In this document: positions 23,541 through 33,792 of the stretch, piece after piece
How the letters are laid out: every line of letters starts with the position of its first letter
Position numbering within the stretch: the stretch's first letter is position 1
Source of the DNA: Wolfiporia cocos
Lineage: Eukaryota; Basidiomycota; Agaricomycetes; Polyporales; Phaeolaceae
NCBI GenBank assembly: GCA_029448655.1
Contig: JACCLO010000002.1
Span: 2,356,001 to 2,420,000 of the forward strand
Direction of reading: 5' to 3'
Length of the DNA: 64,000 nucleotides
The notes under the pieces: model-generated
The model's input: only the letters and a program-made list of their open reading frames with translations
Told to the model about the DNA's origin: nothing
Database searches by the model: none
Made by a program: the position numbers and the translations under genes

Positions 23541-25268
23541 ATGTCCTTGGAGGAAGAGCTGCGCAGACATACAGACATCAGGCTCAAACAGGCAGAGCTC
23601 ATTCTCAAGCTAAACCAGGAGAATGTGGTTCTTGGTGAGGAGAAGGAAGAGCTACGACGGGAGGTGAGCAGAGCTTACTACTGCCAGAGAAGCACTGATG
23701 GTGAGACGCGGTGCCGAACAACAGAAAACGCGTCTTGAGGATCGCGCCGCGGACCTGGAGCGAGGTTATCAGGACGCCAGGAACGCGAACTCCGAACAAG
23801 ACGAGGCATATCATGAGCTAGGAGAGACGAAAGAGCAGGTATCTGCTCTATGCACGATCTCTTGGCTTTCTGGAGACTGAGCGGATATTTAGCTTCAGAA
23901 ATCTACCCTCGAAATACAGGAGCTGCAAGCTGTAGTCAATACGTTGCGATGTGAGGTAGGCGTGGCACCAACTATATGCTCTACCTGTGATCGCATCGGC
24001 CTTCCGCGATAGATCGAGGCATTGAAACAAGACGGCAACGTGCAAACCCAAAGCGGAGATGCACAAGCATCAGCGCCGCAGGTCCAGAAGATGTACCACA
24101 CTATCTCCATGCAAACTGATGGAGAGCCATTGATTCAAAGTGCAGCTTCTGTATCATCGGCTATAAGGTTAGTGCCGTGTAGAGTGTATATACGGCCGAA
24201 ATGACCGCATATATGCAGTGTCCAGACGGAGCTGCTGGCATATGCATCGCGGCTTCCCCAAGCCAGACGTTTGCACCTAGAATGCTTCCCAGAACTCGAT
24301 GTTCACCTGCCCGCCAGTGACCATAACGTGTCGTTCACAAAGTCTATGCTTTCCCAGGTCCTCCTCGGTGGTAGCATGCAAGGACTAATCGTCAAGTGAG
24401 TAGCATCGGTCGCGCTAAAGGTGTTAAGACAATGAGCTTCACTACTCATACTCCAGAGTGACCAAAAGCGCGAAGCATTTAGCGGTCAAGTGGGATATAG
24501 AGGAGTATCTATGCCCCAGTATGGACCACAACCCATGGGCGCCCACTAAGCCGGGGAACCATGGCTTCTTGCAGGTCGGGCTTGGACAGGATAGGGCTAG
24601 GTTCAATACTCCCGAAGTCCAACACGTCTTTGTCGGTGCAGGTGGTCACTTCAAATACCACGGAAAGTATGAGATTACTCGCGTCGATCCACTGTCTGTG
24701 GCGGAGTGGAGTACGCTCCCCGAGAAGGTCGATTGTAGTCTGTAATCATTCCCGCGTTGCTCTAATATTGCTACAGGTCAAAAGAAGCTATTCTGTGACG
24801 ACATCCATCAAGGAGAAGCACAAGAAACATGGAAACCCTGAGCAGGTTCGCGAGAAGTACGACAAGGGGACGCTGTTCACTCCGTGCGTCTTCCTGAAGT
24901 GCATCGAGTTCGACATGGAGTTCTACAACGATCTCGTCATTGCCGCCACGGCCTTCGTGCAGTTCAAGTCCACCCTTGTACCTGCATCTCCAACGGAGTC
25001 ATCCCCGCAGAAGAGAAAAAGACCTGCATCACGAGAGGTAAACGGCGATGCTGCTGGTGAGAAAAGTAGCGCTGCTCGCAATAAAAAGGCGCGACCTTCC
25101 GTTCCTGAACTTGACTCCAGCCCCGAAGAGATTGAGGTCACAAAGACCAGGCGGAAGTCCTCCCGTATCTCGCAAATGGCTCGCAATTCCCCTGCTCCTA
25201 CTGGCTATGACAGTGATGGTGGTGTCTCATCTGCTCTTACTTATCTTCCCGCAAGGGAAGATGATTGA
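23541..25268 (+). CDS. Coiled-coil protein with DUF6697-like domain
   Basis: Starts at the ATG at 23541 (MSLEEELRRHTD) and ends with TGA at 25266-25268; about eight exons, the first being 23541-23663. The N-terminal about 130 residues are a heptad-rich coil (LKQAELILKLNQEN, then RAADLERGYQDARN, LQKSTLEIQELQAVVNTL). The middle contains VTKSAKHLAVKWDIEEYLCP and a globular block, VQHVFVGAGGHFKYHGKYEI ... VDPLSVAEWSTLPEKV ... GTLFTPCVFLKCIEFD. This fits DUF6697, a domain I know from basidiomycete hypothetical proteins. The last about 110 residues are charged and nuclear-like (QKRKRP, RNKKARP, TRRKSSRIS). Function unknown; the DUF assignment is from memory and moderately sure. Confidence 0.78.
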
Positions 25269-25655
25269 TACCGATGCTTTGAGACTCAGATGGGAATATT
25301 CTCTATGCTGCGTTGATTCATCAATGCATTGTCCCCAAGATAGCTTCCTCGCGCTCACAAACCGTTGCTGACATACTTAAGCTGATCTCTGAGGCCGTAT
25401 GGTCGTTGCATGTGGATGATATGTACTGATACTGTACTCTCCTGCTGCCCATGTACATATACTGATGGAACTGCAAGTCAACGAGAACCGACATGTAAAT
25501 CTGTAGTCCCTTGATGGCAATGCCATCTGTGCTACTGTACATCAGACGTTACAGTATGTCTCGAGAATTCGTCAAACAGTTCAGTAATATTTCCGCTGGT
25601 ACACGAACGGTTTTCACCTTCTTTAATACAACACCTGTGCATCATGGCATTGTTT
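25269..25655. other. Convergent 3' intergenic region
   Basis: Holds the 3' ends of two facing genes. No further feature seen. Confidence 0.45.
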
Positions 25656-26736
25656 TTACTTGCCAAAATGCTTCGTAATACGCTCGTAACCTTCCACAGC
25701 TCTCTCCGGCTTGCCTTTTTCGAAGCTGTTCCATTGCTCCGCTGACACGCCCACGGGAATCTGGAGATCTCCGCGCTGGAGACCCTCCATGGCGAGCTTG
25801 GTGAACTCATCGAGCGGCATCCAGAACTTCGTCAACGTGGGAGTAGTTCCTTGGTCTGTCATGGGATAGTCAGTGCGTAGCTGGAAGCGTGCTCAGCGAG
25901 GACAGCTTACGGTCGTGCAGTTCGGACTCCACAAGCCTGCGGGGATGGTGAGTGTGAGTTCAACGTGGACCATTTGGTTGACTGCTTACGGAGGGAAGAT
26001 CTCCATGACGCGAACGTTGGTATCCTTCAGCTGCGTGTTGAGTGATAGGGAGAAGCTATGCAGAGCAGCCTTGGTGGCACAGTAATTGGGAACCCAGGGC
26101 CCCGGGACGATTGCCAGGCCGGAAGTGATGGGAACGATGAACGACGGCCGCCCTTGTTCCTGTCAAGTAGCAGATATTAGGATCATGGCCTGCAGCATCG
26201 TTGACGGCTACTACTTACGCTCAGCTTGAGGAGGTGAGGCAGGAAGAAGGTGGTCATCCTCGTGATAGACGTGTAGTTGGTGTTTAATTCGGTCTCAAGC
26301 TCTACCATCATAACGACGGTAAGACCCCGACACAGCAGACTCGTCATTCATACGCACTGTCAAGATCAATCGACTCCGGATTCTTGAAGTCGAATTGATG
26401 CTGGATTCCTGAGGAGAATATGACTGCATCGAGCTGTAGCGCGCTTGGTAAGTAGATCCTTTCCAGAATTGCGCGAACAGAACATACGTCGGGATACTTA
26501 GCTACGACATCCTGCACGGAGCTCTTCAGCGCGTCACGACTACTGTTGACATCGAACTTGAGTGTCTCGAGCCTTTCCCCCTTCATTGTAAGTTCGTCTA
26601 GCCTCTCCTGGCGCCGCCCGGCAACAATCACGGTGGGCTTAGACGCAAGAGCATGAATTGCGAGAGCGAGAGCGCGACCAAGACCCGCGGTCGCGCCGAT
26701 GACGAGGACACACTTACAATCAGCAATGCCAGGCAT
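25656..26736 (-). CDS. Short-chain dehydrogenase/reductase, DltE-like
   Basis: Six exons on the minus strand: 26488-26736, 26358-26433, 26219-26301, 25990-26159, 25911-25936 and 25656-25855, giving 267 aa. It is a classical SDR: the glycine-rich cofactor motif is VLVIGATAGLGRAL, AGRRQERLDEL follows beta-2, VIFSSGIQH is in the NNAG position, and the catalytic Ser and YxxxK are in IVPITSG and NYCATKAALHSF. An Arg after beta-2 (AGRR) favours NADP(H). The layout most resembles fungal and bacterial oxidoreductases called DltE; the substrate is unknown. Exon 5 is only 26 nt. It is divergent from VPS2, with 215 bases between start codons. Confidence 0.9.
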
Positions 26737-26951
26737 GTTTGGGGGGTGTAGTGACGGTGGAAGCGTTATGACGCTACATCCCAGCTTATTTTATACCTGT
26801 AGGCCTGTCTGCGAATGCTGACGGAAAGAACGATGACGCACGCGCCGATCGCGACCTGCGGCCATCTAGTAATCTCATACTTACGCGTGACGCACGCCTA
26901 GCCACCGGGCGCCAGTCGCTTCGCCTCCAACATCATACCCGGGACAGCAGC
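26737..26951. promoter_or_regulatory. Divergent promoter region (SDR / VPS2)
   Basis: 215 bases between opposing start codons. A TATAAAA-like stretch on the minus strand (about 26790-26797, from TTTTATACC on the plus strand) lies about 55 bases upstream of the SDR start. Confidence 0.45.
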
Positions 26952-27920
26952 ATGAACATCATCGTCAGTCCGTCCGTCCGCCCGCGCCTCTCTCTCTGAT
27001 GTCAAGTCGAACGATTTGTACAGGAGACTCTCTTTGGGCGCACCGTCACTCCCGCGGAGCGGCTGCGCCAGCACCAGCGCGCGCTCGCCAAGGCGCAGCG
27101 CGAGCTCGACCGTGAGCGGACGAAGCTGGAGCAGCAGGAGAAGAAGCTCATCGCGGACATCAAGAAGAGCGCGAAGGCGGGACAGCTGGTGCGCGCGCGT
27201 GTCGCTCTCCGCTGCTTTCCGCTAATCCTGCGCGATGCGCTAGAATGCGTGCAAGGTGATGGCGAAGGACCTCGTCCGGACGCGGCGCTACGTCCAGAAG
27301 TTCTACCAGATGCGCACGCAGCTGCAGGCGGTCGGTCTGCGCATACAGACTCTGCGGAGTAACCAGCAGATGGCGGAGGCGATGCGCGGCGCGACACGGG
27401 TGCGTGCTTCCCCATATCATGAGCCACTACGGTCGAGTGCTGAGCTCGCGATGTGCTAGGCAATGGGCGCAATGAACCGCGGGCTCAACCTGCCGCAGAT
27501 CCAGCGGATCATGAACGAGTTTGAGAAGGAGAGTGCCACGATGGATATGAAGGAGGAGATGATGTCCGATGCGGTCGACGACGTCATGGAGGACGATCTC
27601 GAAGACGAGGAGATGGAGGGGGACAAGATCCTGAAGCAGGTCCTGGACGAGATTGGAGTGGATCTGTCACAGCAGGTGCGAAAGCAATATGATCCCGGTA
27701 CCTATGCTATTGACGGCCTTCCTTCTAGCTCGCTGACGCGCCAAGTGGCCTTGCGATTTCGTCGTCCCTCACCGAGCCGCGGCAGGCGGTGGCACTCGGC
27801 GCCGATTCGGGCCCATCACACCCTTCCGGGGGAGACGTCGGCTCAGGTGGTGGTGGAGGCGGTGCTTTGTCCGATGAGGATGCTCTGCAAGCAAGACTCG
27901 ACGCTCTCCGACGAGGGTAA
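26952..27920 (+). CDS. VPS2: ESCRT-III subunit VPS2/DID4 (CHMP2)
   Basis: Five exons: 26952-26963, 27024-27188, 27244-27399, 27460-27675 and 27729-27920, giving 246 aa. The first exon is only 12 nt and codes MNII, joining to ETLFGRTVTPAERLRQHQ, the conserved CHMP2 opening. The Snf7-fold helices follow: MAKDLVRTRRYVQKFYQMR, VGLRIQTLRSNQQMAEAM, then AMGAMNRGLNLPQIQRIM and EFEKESATMDMKEEMM. After a Ser/Gly linker (with GSGGGGGG) the protein ends in EDALQARLDALRRG, the MIT-interacting motif that recruits Vps4. It acts on endosomal membranes in multivesicular body formation and in other membrane scission. Confidence 0.95.
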
Positions 27921-28248
27921 TTGGCATTCCGCGTCGTTCTTAGATGCTTTCATGATTGTACCAGTACACGTTGATGCTCTGTCTCCCCTCGCTTACGATG
28001 ATATCTATATTATTATCCATGCATTCCGGATACGAAAGACGCCTCGACTTCCATTTCCATCTGCCTTCCTCCGTACGGCTTTCATAAGATGTGAAATATG
28101 TTGTCGGGGTGATGGTGGCGGCAACTGATCGGCCATCTTATCTAATCTCGGGCACTGGATCTGGGGAAGTATGAAGTATGTGATCGAACACTCCAGCACC
28201 GTGCACTGCAGCTCTTGCTACGTGAACACATACTTTGTATAGACCAAC
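27921..28248. other. Intergenic region VPS2 / TTC1
   Basis: No gene supported; a 3' flank followed by a promoter. Confidence 0.45.
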
Positions 28249-29342
28249 ATGACTGACAACTCTAAAGCTACGCAATCCAAACAAACTGAGCAGGACACTA
28301 TTGAAGTGCAGGAAGATATTCCAGAGGAAGAGGCAGACTCGGAGGCACACATCAAGGTATGCATCTAGACCGACTGACGCACCCGCACTGAACTGGCCCG
28401 GCTGCAAGAAATGCCTAGAGGATGCAGAGGAGCTCAAGCTCGAAGGGAACGACCACTTCCGCAGCAAGCGGTGGGACGCGGCCCTCGCGTCCTACCGCGC
28501 GGGCCTGGGGCGGCTGCCGAAGCGGAGGGTCCCCGCGCCCCGGAGTACGGGCGGCGCGGACGCGAAGGGGAAAGGGCGTGCGGATGACACGCAGGAGGAT
28601 GATGAGCTCGACGGAGTGCCCGTGAGCGGAGGGGCGGAGGAGGCTGAGAAGGCGGTGGAGGATGCGCTGCCGCCTCCAACAGAGCTGGAGCTGGAGTGCG
28701 CGAGGGCAAGGGCGGTGATGAACGCGAATATCGGCGCGTGCTATGTGAAGCTTGTAAGTAGTCTCGCAATTTCAGTGGTAGCGATCTCATACGGTGCGTG
28801 CGCAGGGAGAGCACAAGGAGGCGGTCGCAGCATGCACAGAAGGTCGGTCGATCGCTACTCGAGTGCTTCCTGCGTGAGCTCATGTCTCTCCAGCACTGGC
28901 GAACGATCCGAAATATGTGAAGGCACTGCAGCGGCGCGCATCGTCTAACGAGCAGCTCAACACCTGGTCGTCCCTGAGCAGTGCACAAGAAGGTTCGCAC
29001 TACCGCTTTGGTACCGATGATCGTGTAGCTGAACCTGCGGAACGCAGACTACGACGCCCTGCTCACTATCCTGCCACCATCATCACCACAACTTTCTGAG
29101 ACCCGACGCGCAATCGCATCGCTCAAACCTCGCTTAGAGGCGGCGCAGAAGAGAGAGACGGACGAAATGATGGACAAGCTGAAGGGACTGGGGAACAACA
29201 TTCTTGGTACGCTCACGCGCATTGCTGACCTTGTACTCTAACAAACGATATCCCTTATGCAGGCAAGTTCGGCCTGTCGACAGACAACTTCAAGTTCGTA
29301 CCGAATGGGCAGGGCGGTTATTCGATGAACTTTGTCAGGTAG
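28249..29342 (+). CDS. Tetratricopeptide repeat protein, TTC1-like
   Basis: Six exons: 28249-28356, 28409-28753, 28806-28842, 28894-28992, 29048-29206 and 29263-29342, giving 275 aa. An acidic N-terminus precedes three TPR units: CLEDAEELKLEGNDHFRSKR; NANIGACYVKLGEHKEAVAA; PKYVKALQRRASSNEQL. A Gly/Pro/Lys-rich insert of about 40 residues sits between the first repeat's helices. The end (GKFGLSTDNFKF ... GYSMNFVR) is the C-terminal signature of TTC1. TTC1 in animals binds Hsp90/Hsp70 and Ras-type partners; a co-chaperone role is a family inference. It converges on IMP1. Confidence 0.88.
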
Positions 29343-29503
29343 CCTCTGTGACCCACATCAGCCCCGAAGGACATCTGTCATCATCATCCCACCGCTTTCA
29401 CCCTGGGTGGCATCGGCGCATGTTGCGAGCTGCCACACCCGTTCATGGTTGCATTGTACCAGCTGGGGTGTAAATATGCATATAGCATCACCGATGCTGG
29501 TGT

Positions 29504-30205
29504 CTAGTCGATGAAGTTGAAGTTATTCCGGAAGACAGTCGCTTCAGTCGGCGGCCAGATCTACCTCCTCATGAATGGCGTCGCAAAAGACACTGTTGTG
29601 ACTACACACCTTTGCCACCAGCCTTCCCCGTATGAGAGCCATCGACACGGGGCCGTACATCCGCGAGTCTCTTGAGAACGCGGCGTTGTCGCCGCTCACC
29701 CAGATGTGATTCCGCGGGACCACGACGTGCTCAGTAGATGGAGCGAGCTGCCCGGTTGGGTCCACGCAGATGACGTCTCCAGGCAGACCAATGAGTCGTT
29801 TGCAGACGATCCGGGATGGGTCCAGGGGCGATGTGAAGGTGACCAGGTCCCCGCGGGAGAGATGCTCCGGGGAGATCATCTTGTTCTCGATGACTAGCTC
29901 TCCAGACACGCTCATGGTAGGGAGCATGGACGGGCCGTCCACCTGTGACGCGTGAGGCGGATGTAAGACTGCCTCGCGTGCTGAGGACGTACGAAGCATA
30001 TCCAGCCGACGTTGTCGGCGAAGAGATGGGCAGCACAGACGAAGTTGACGAGCTATGTGCTGGGTGAGTGCGTTTCGGCGCGCGGAGAGGAGCGACGAAC
30101 GTGGAGAGCCTGGAGGGTGGTCCTCTTCGCGATGCGGTCCCAGGGCTTGTCGCGCAGCCGGCGGGGGAGGTCGCGGGCTAGCTTTGTGAGGCGTGCTGCG
30201 AGCAT
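29504..30205 (-). CDS. IMP1: Mitochondrial inner membrane protease subunit 1
   Basis: Four exons on the minus strand: 30101-30205, 29993-30052, 29610-29942 and 29504-29560, giving 184 aa. It is an S26 signal peptidase: the catalytic Ser lies in VDGPSMLPTM, the catalytic Lys in CKRLIGLPGD, and the conserved box is HIWVSGDNAAFSRDSRMYGPV. The segment before the active site (LVNFVCAAHLFADNVGW) is the membrane anchor. The last exon, 57 nt, codes IWPPTEATVFRNNFNFID. IMP1 acts in the inner membrane on the intermembrane-space side and cleaves sorting signals such as that of Cox2. It is divergent from ELP4, only 129 bases apart. Confidence 0.95.
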
Positions 30206-30334
30206 CTGCGCGGGTGCATCGACAGTCGGCGCGTGTTCAGTCGCAGGAGAGCATGTCCATATTCCAGTACACGGATCGCGATCGAGTGATCCGGACGCGA
30301 ACCTGATCGCGTGGAATAAACTCGTCCACTCACC
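30206..30334. promoter_or_regulatory. Divergent promoter region (IMP1 / ELP4)
   Basis: 129 bases separate the two start codons, the shortest divergent spacer in the window. No TATA box was seen; the 5' leaders must be very short or overlap. Confidence 0.5.
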
Positions 30335-31860
30335 ATGTCCTCGTTCGTACGGCGCACGACATCCAAGCGGGCCCCTCCGCAGCCGGGTACGCGCATCTCC
30401 CCGGGATATCCATCCACCATCATCACCTCCACCGGAATCCCTTCCCTTGATGACATTCTCGGCGGAGGACTGCCCCTTTCGTGCTCGATGCTCGTCCTTG
30501 CTCCAGACTCCCATTCCGCATATGGAGAGCTGGTACAAAAGTACTTCGTAGCTCAGGGCCTGGCGTGTGGTCAAAACGTATGCGTTGTGGACGACAGCGC
30601 GGACGACTTCCTTGCAGGCTGCATGTGGATGCCTGGCAGCGCTCCTACCGCCACAGATGTTGCGGACGAGGAAGACGATAAGGCGCAGGACAGCGACGCG
30701 AAGATCAAGATTGCGTGGAGGTATGAGCAGATGAAGCAGTTCCAGACGACCGTGCCCGCGTCCAGCCAGTATGCCATGCGTCTGCCTGCTCCGTTCACCG
30801 TAAACCGACGTTCTCAACCAAAGATCTGCCGAGGATTATTGTCGTGTATTTGACCTGACGTGTCGCATACCGGACTCCGTTATTCAAGCTGCAACCGCAT
30901 CTGGCCAGCTTGTTCGCGTCTCGATACCCAGCGAACAGGGGCAGTCTCTCCCAAGCCTCCTCCTGAGTCGAATCTCAGAAGCCCTCAGAAAGCAGTCGAA
31001 AGGAACTACGCCGGGCGTGCCCGTTCGTATATGCGTTCCCTCTCTCGGATCCTCCCAGTGGGGAGATACGACCACAGAGGTGCGACCCACCGGCTGCTAT
31101 CGCGGATGAAGAGGACTGAGGCCTCCGCAGGAAATCTGCTACTTCCTCTATTTACTCCGCGGTCTGCTCCGCAACCAGTCACACGTGTGCGCGTCGATAT
31201 CGCTCCCGCCACACATGTGCACGGACACCTGGGGCGGCCCCGGCTGGGTGCACAAGCTCAGCTGGCTCACCGACGCGTCGATCACGCTCGGCGCTTTCAC
31301 CGGTGAGCCGCGCCCCTCCCCTCCCTCCCTCGCATTCTGACACCCTATCTTATACCCCAGCGAACCCCGCCCTCAGCGCGCTCTTCCCCGCGTACCACGG
31401 CCTCGTGCACATCCACAAGCTCCCCGCGCCGCACACGCTCCGCCCGCTGAGCGACGCGTTCTCCGCGCTGCTCGGGCTTTCCGCATCGGGCGAGAACAAC
31501 CTCGCGTTCAAGTGCATGCGGAAGCGTCTCGTGTTCGAGACGCTCCACCTCGACCTCGAGGGCGGCGTCGGCGAGCGCCGCACGACGCCCGCTGCGAACG
31601 CAGTGGCGCGTGACGAGGCCGCCGGCCCGGCTCATGCCCATGCGGGTGCGGCGCCAGGCGTGGGTGAGGGCACGAAGGGCGGCGGGGCAGCTGCGGTTGA
31701 GGTTGAGATGGAGGGGGTGAGAGCGGCGACTGCGACTGTTAGTATCACGGAAAGCAAGGTGGAAAGTATGGCGGAAGAGAAGCCGTCGAGCTTCAAGAAA
31801 GCGAAGCCGAAGAAAAAAGTGGGGTTCACTTCAGACCGGCCGGACTTGTATGATTTTTGA
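30335..31860 (+). CDS. ELP4: Elongator complex subunit ELP4
   Basis: Four exons: 30335-30768, 30824-31079, 31131-31302 and 31361-31860, giving 453 aa. It is a PAXNEB/ELP4 protein: PSTIITSTGIPSLDDILGGG and LPLSCSMLVLAPDSHSAYG near the N-terminus (RecA-like fold without a Walker A motif), IKIAWRYEQMKQF, EDYCRVFDLTCRIPDSV, EEICYFLYLLRGLLR, then LVHIHKLPAPHTLRPLSD and NNLAFKCMRKRLVFETLHLD. ELP4 forms the hexameric ring with ELP5 and ELP6 that supports tRNA wobble-uridine modification. The C-terminal about 110 residues (Ala/Gly-rich, then KKAKPKKKVGF and DLYDF) are an extension; DLYDF-type ends occur in the family. Confidence 0.95.
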
Positions 31861-32252
31861 TATGTAGCGTTGGTGCGGCCAAACTTTCTAGTTTTTGGCG
31901 TGTAGCGTTAGTACGAGCAACATCGGTTGTACAATCCGTTACGGTGTACAGATACTAAGAGCACTGGTCCTTCGAGATACGGATGGGACAATACAAGCGA
32001 GGCGACATAATCGAGACGATACAAGAGGGCAATACAAGCTGGGGAAGGAGCGCTCTAACCGATATACAGGAACGAATCCGGTACTAAACCAACCATATTT
32101 TGGTACAGTGGGGCAGCGATCGATAGCATTGACATCCAAATAGCATTGTACAATCATAACAAGCGAAGAAGGACAGCCGACGCTATAGCGGGGTATCAGT
32201 CGGAAGCGGTGACAAGTGATCGTTCATTCAAACTTCCCGGGAGATCCAGCGG
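31861..32252. other. Convergent 3' intergenic region (ELP4 / F-box 2)
   Basis: No gene seen; 3' flanks of two facing genes. Confidence 0.45.
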
Positions 32253-33792
32253 TTATCCTGTCAGGGGTTGCCTGTACGGCGGTGGCAAGGCGAACAAGGG
32301 CTCCTCCCTCGTGAGCGACATCTGTTTGCATTCCTCGAGCAGGTCGCGCAATGGCTGGAGCTTCTTCTGCTCCTCAGCATCCTCGTCCACCTCGCTCTCT
32401 ACTTCCTCATCTTCCGGGTCATCCATGGGCAGCGTCCCCAGCGGCGCCCCCGTGCAATCCTCCAGCCGCACGCCCTGCGCCGCACACTGGTCCCACCAGC
32501 GCTCCCACCGCTCGTAGCAGTCGCGCGCGGGGCCATCCGCGCGCTCGAGGTCGCGCAGCAGCGTGCGGTTGAGCACGCGCACGCGCGCGAGCCTCGGGAA
32601 CGCCGCGCGGGTGATCGCGGCGAAGTTCGCGTCGTTCCGCCGGCGGACGACGTGCGTCGTGAACGGGTCCGCGGCCGCGTACTTGGCCGCGTCGCCGACG
32701 CCGAACGCGTGCAGCAGCTGGTGGCAGCCGACCGTCGTGATGTTGGCGTGCGGCCGGTGCACGAGCGTGCCCGCGCCCCAGATGTCCGCGTGCGCGCTCT
32801 CGATGCGCCAGTCGAGGTTGAACGCGAACGTCGTCAGGAGCGGGCAGAGGTCCAGGATCGTCGGGACGTCGAGATCGGGTATGCAGTTGATGTCGAGGAA
32901 AGTGAGGTGCGCGCCGTGGTGCGCAAGGAAGTCGACGATGTCCGGGAGGTCGTTGCGGTAAGATAGGAAGTCGAGGGACAGACTTTGCAACGACGGCATC
33001 TTCCAACCTATCGCCTGCTCGACGAAGTCTCCACAAGGGCCACGAAGGGATAGCTGCTGAAGGTCGTTCAGGGCAATTTCCAGATCAGACGATGCTCCCA
33101 GCTCGATATCCTCTGGACATGATCCTTCGAATTCAAGGTGAAGAGATTTCAGCGATGGAAGTGTCTGCAGCATAACGATAGCTTTGCCCAGAGATGCCGT
33201 GGGCACATTGAGAGATAGCGTGTGCAGAGTCTTGGAGCGATGGCGAAGTGCATAAGCTACAACGGAGAAAGAGTGAGACAGTGGCCAGTTGACAACGAAT
33301 ATCTCGAGATTGGGACAGTGTCGGATGATGGAGCCCAGTGACTTCTGCATCTCATTCATGGTTACACCGAGGCCGGCATAGTAGCGGGTGATATGTATCC
33401 GTTTGACCCACCGTCCGTAGTCGGGGCTATTATTGAGAATTGGACCAAATTGCTGTAGATAGCTTGGATCGTTGAAATACAGGAATCTAAACAGGAACTC
33501 GGCGCCCAGTGTCCGCCAAGCTCGGCAAGTGGCAGAGATGGCCTATACCCCAGGTCCAGTACGATAGAACTCAAGGATACTATTTACATACCTTCTTGGT
33601 AAAGTAGCTTTGCCTTTGCTTCGTGTTCAGAACTTCATCAGGCGACCGAAGGTACCAGAGATTCCTATAGAGCATCCTAGTCCAAGCGGAATCCCAGAGA
33701 GATGTTGGCAGCGCATGATCAAAGAGTGAGTCGTCATCGGCTGCATAACTGAAGATCTGAAGCCAAATCTCTGGAGGCAGCAACTGAGCCAT
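32253..33792 (-). CDS. F-box protein with leucine-rich repeat-like segments (second)
   Basis: Two exons on the minus strand: 33592-33792 and 32253-33542, giving 496 aa. The ATG at 33792 gives MAQLLPPEIWLQIFSYAADD, an F-box start (LPPEIWLQIF), and the intron joins to AISATCRAWRTLGAEFLF, the typical CxxWxxL part. Repeats follow: LEIFVVNWPLS, LHTLSLNVPTA, LKSLHLEF, LQQLSLRG, LQSLSLDF and LTFLDINC. The end is acidic (EDEEVESEVDEDAEEQKK) and then ALPPPYRQPLTG. It is unlike the F-box gene at 3-4.5 kb outside the general layout. The long open frames on the opposite strand (32268-32966) mirror the GC-rich third positions of this gene. Confidence 0.87.

Noticed and set aside
32268..32966. 232-codon open frame rich in Arg and Ala on the plus strand
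   Set aside because: Mirror of the second F-box gene; the composition is typical of an antisense frame.
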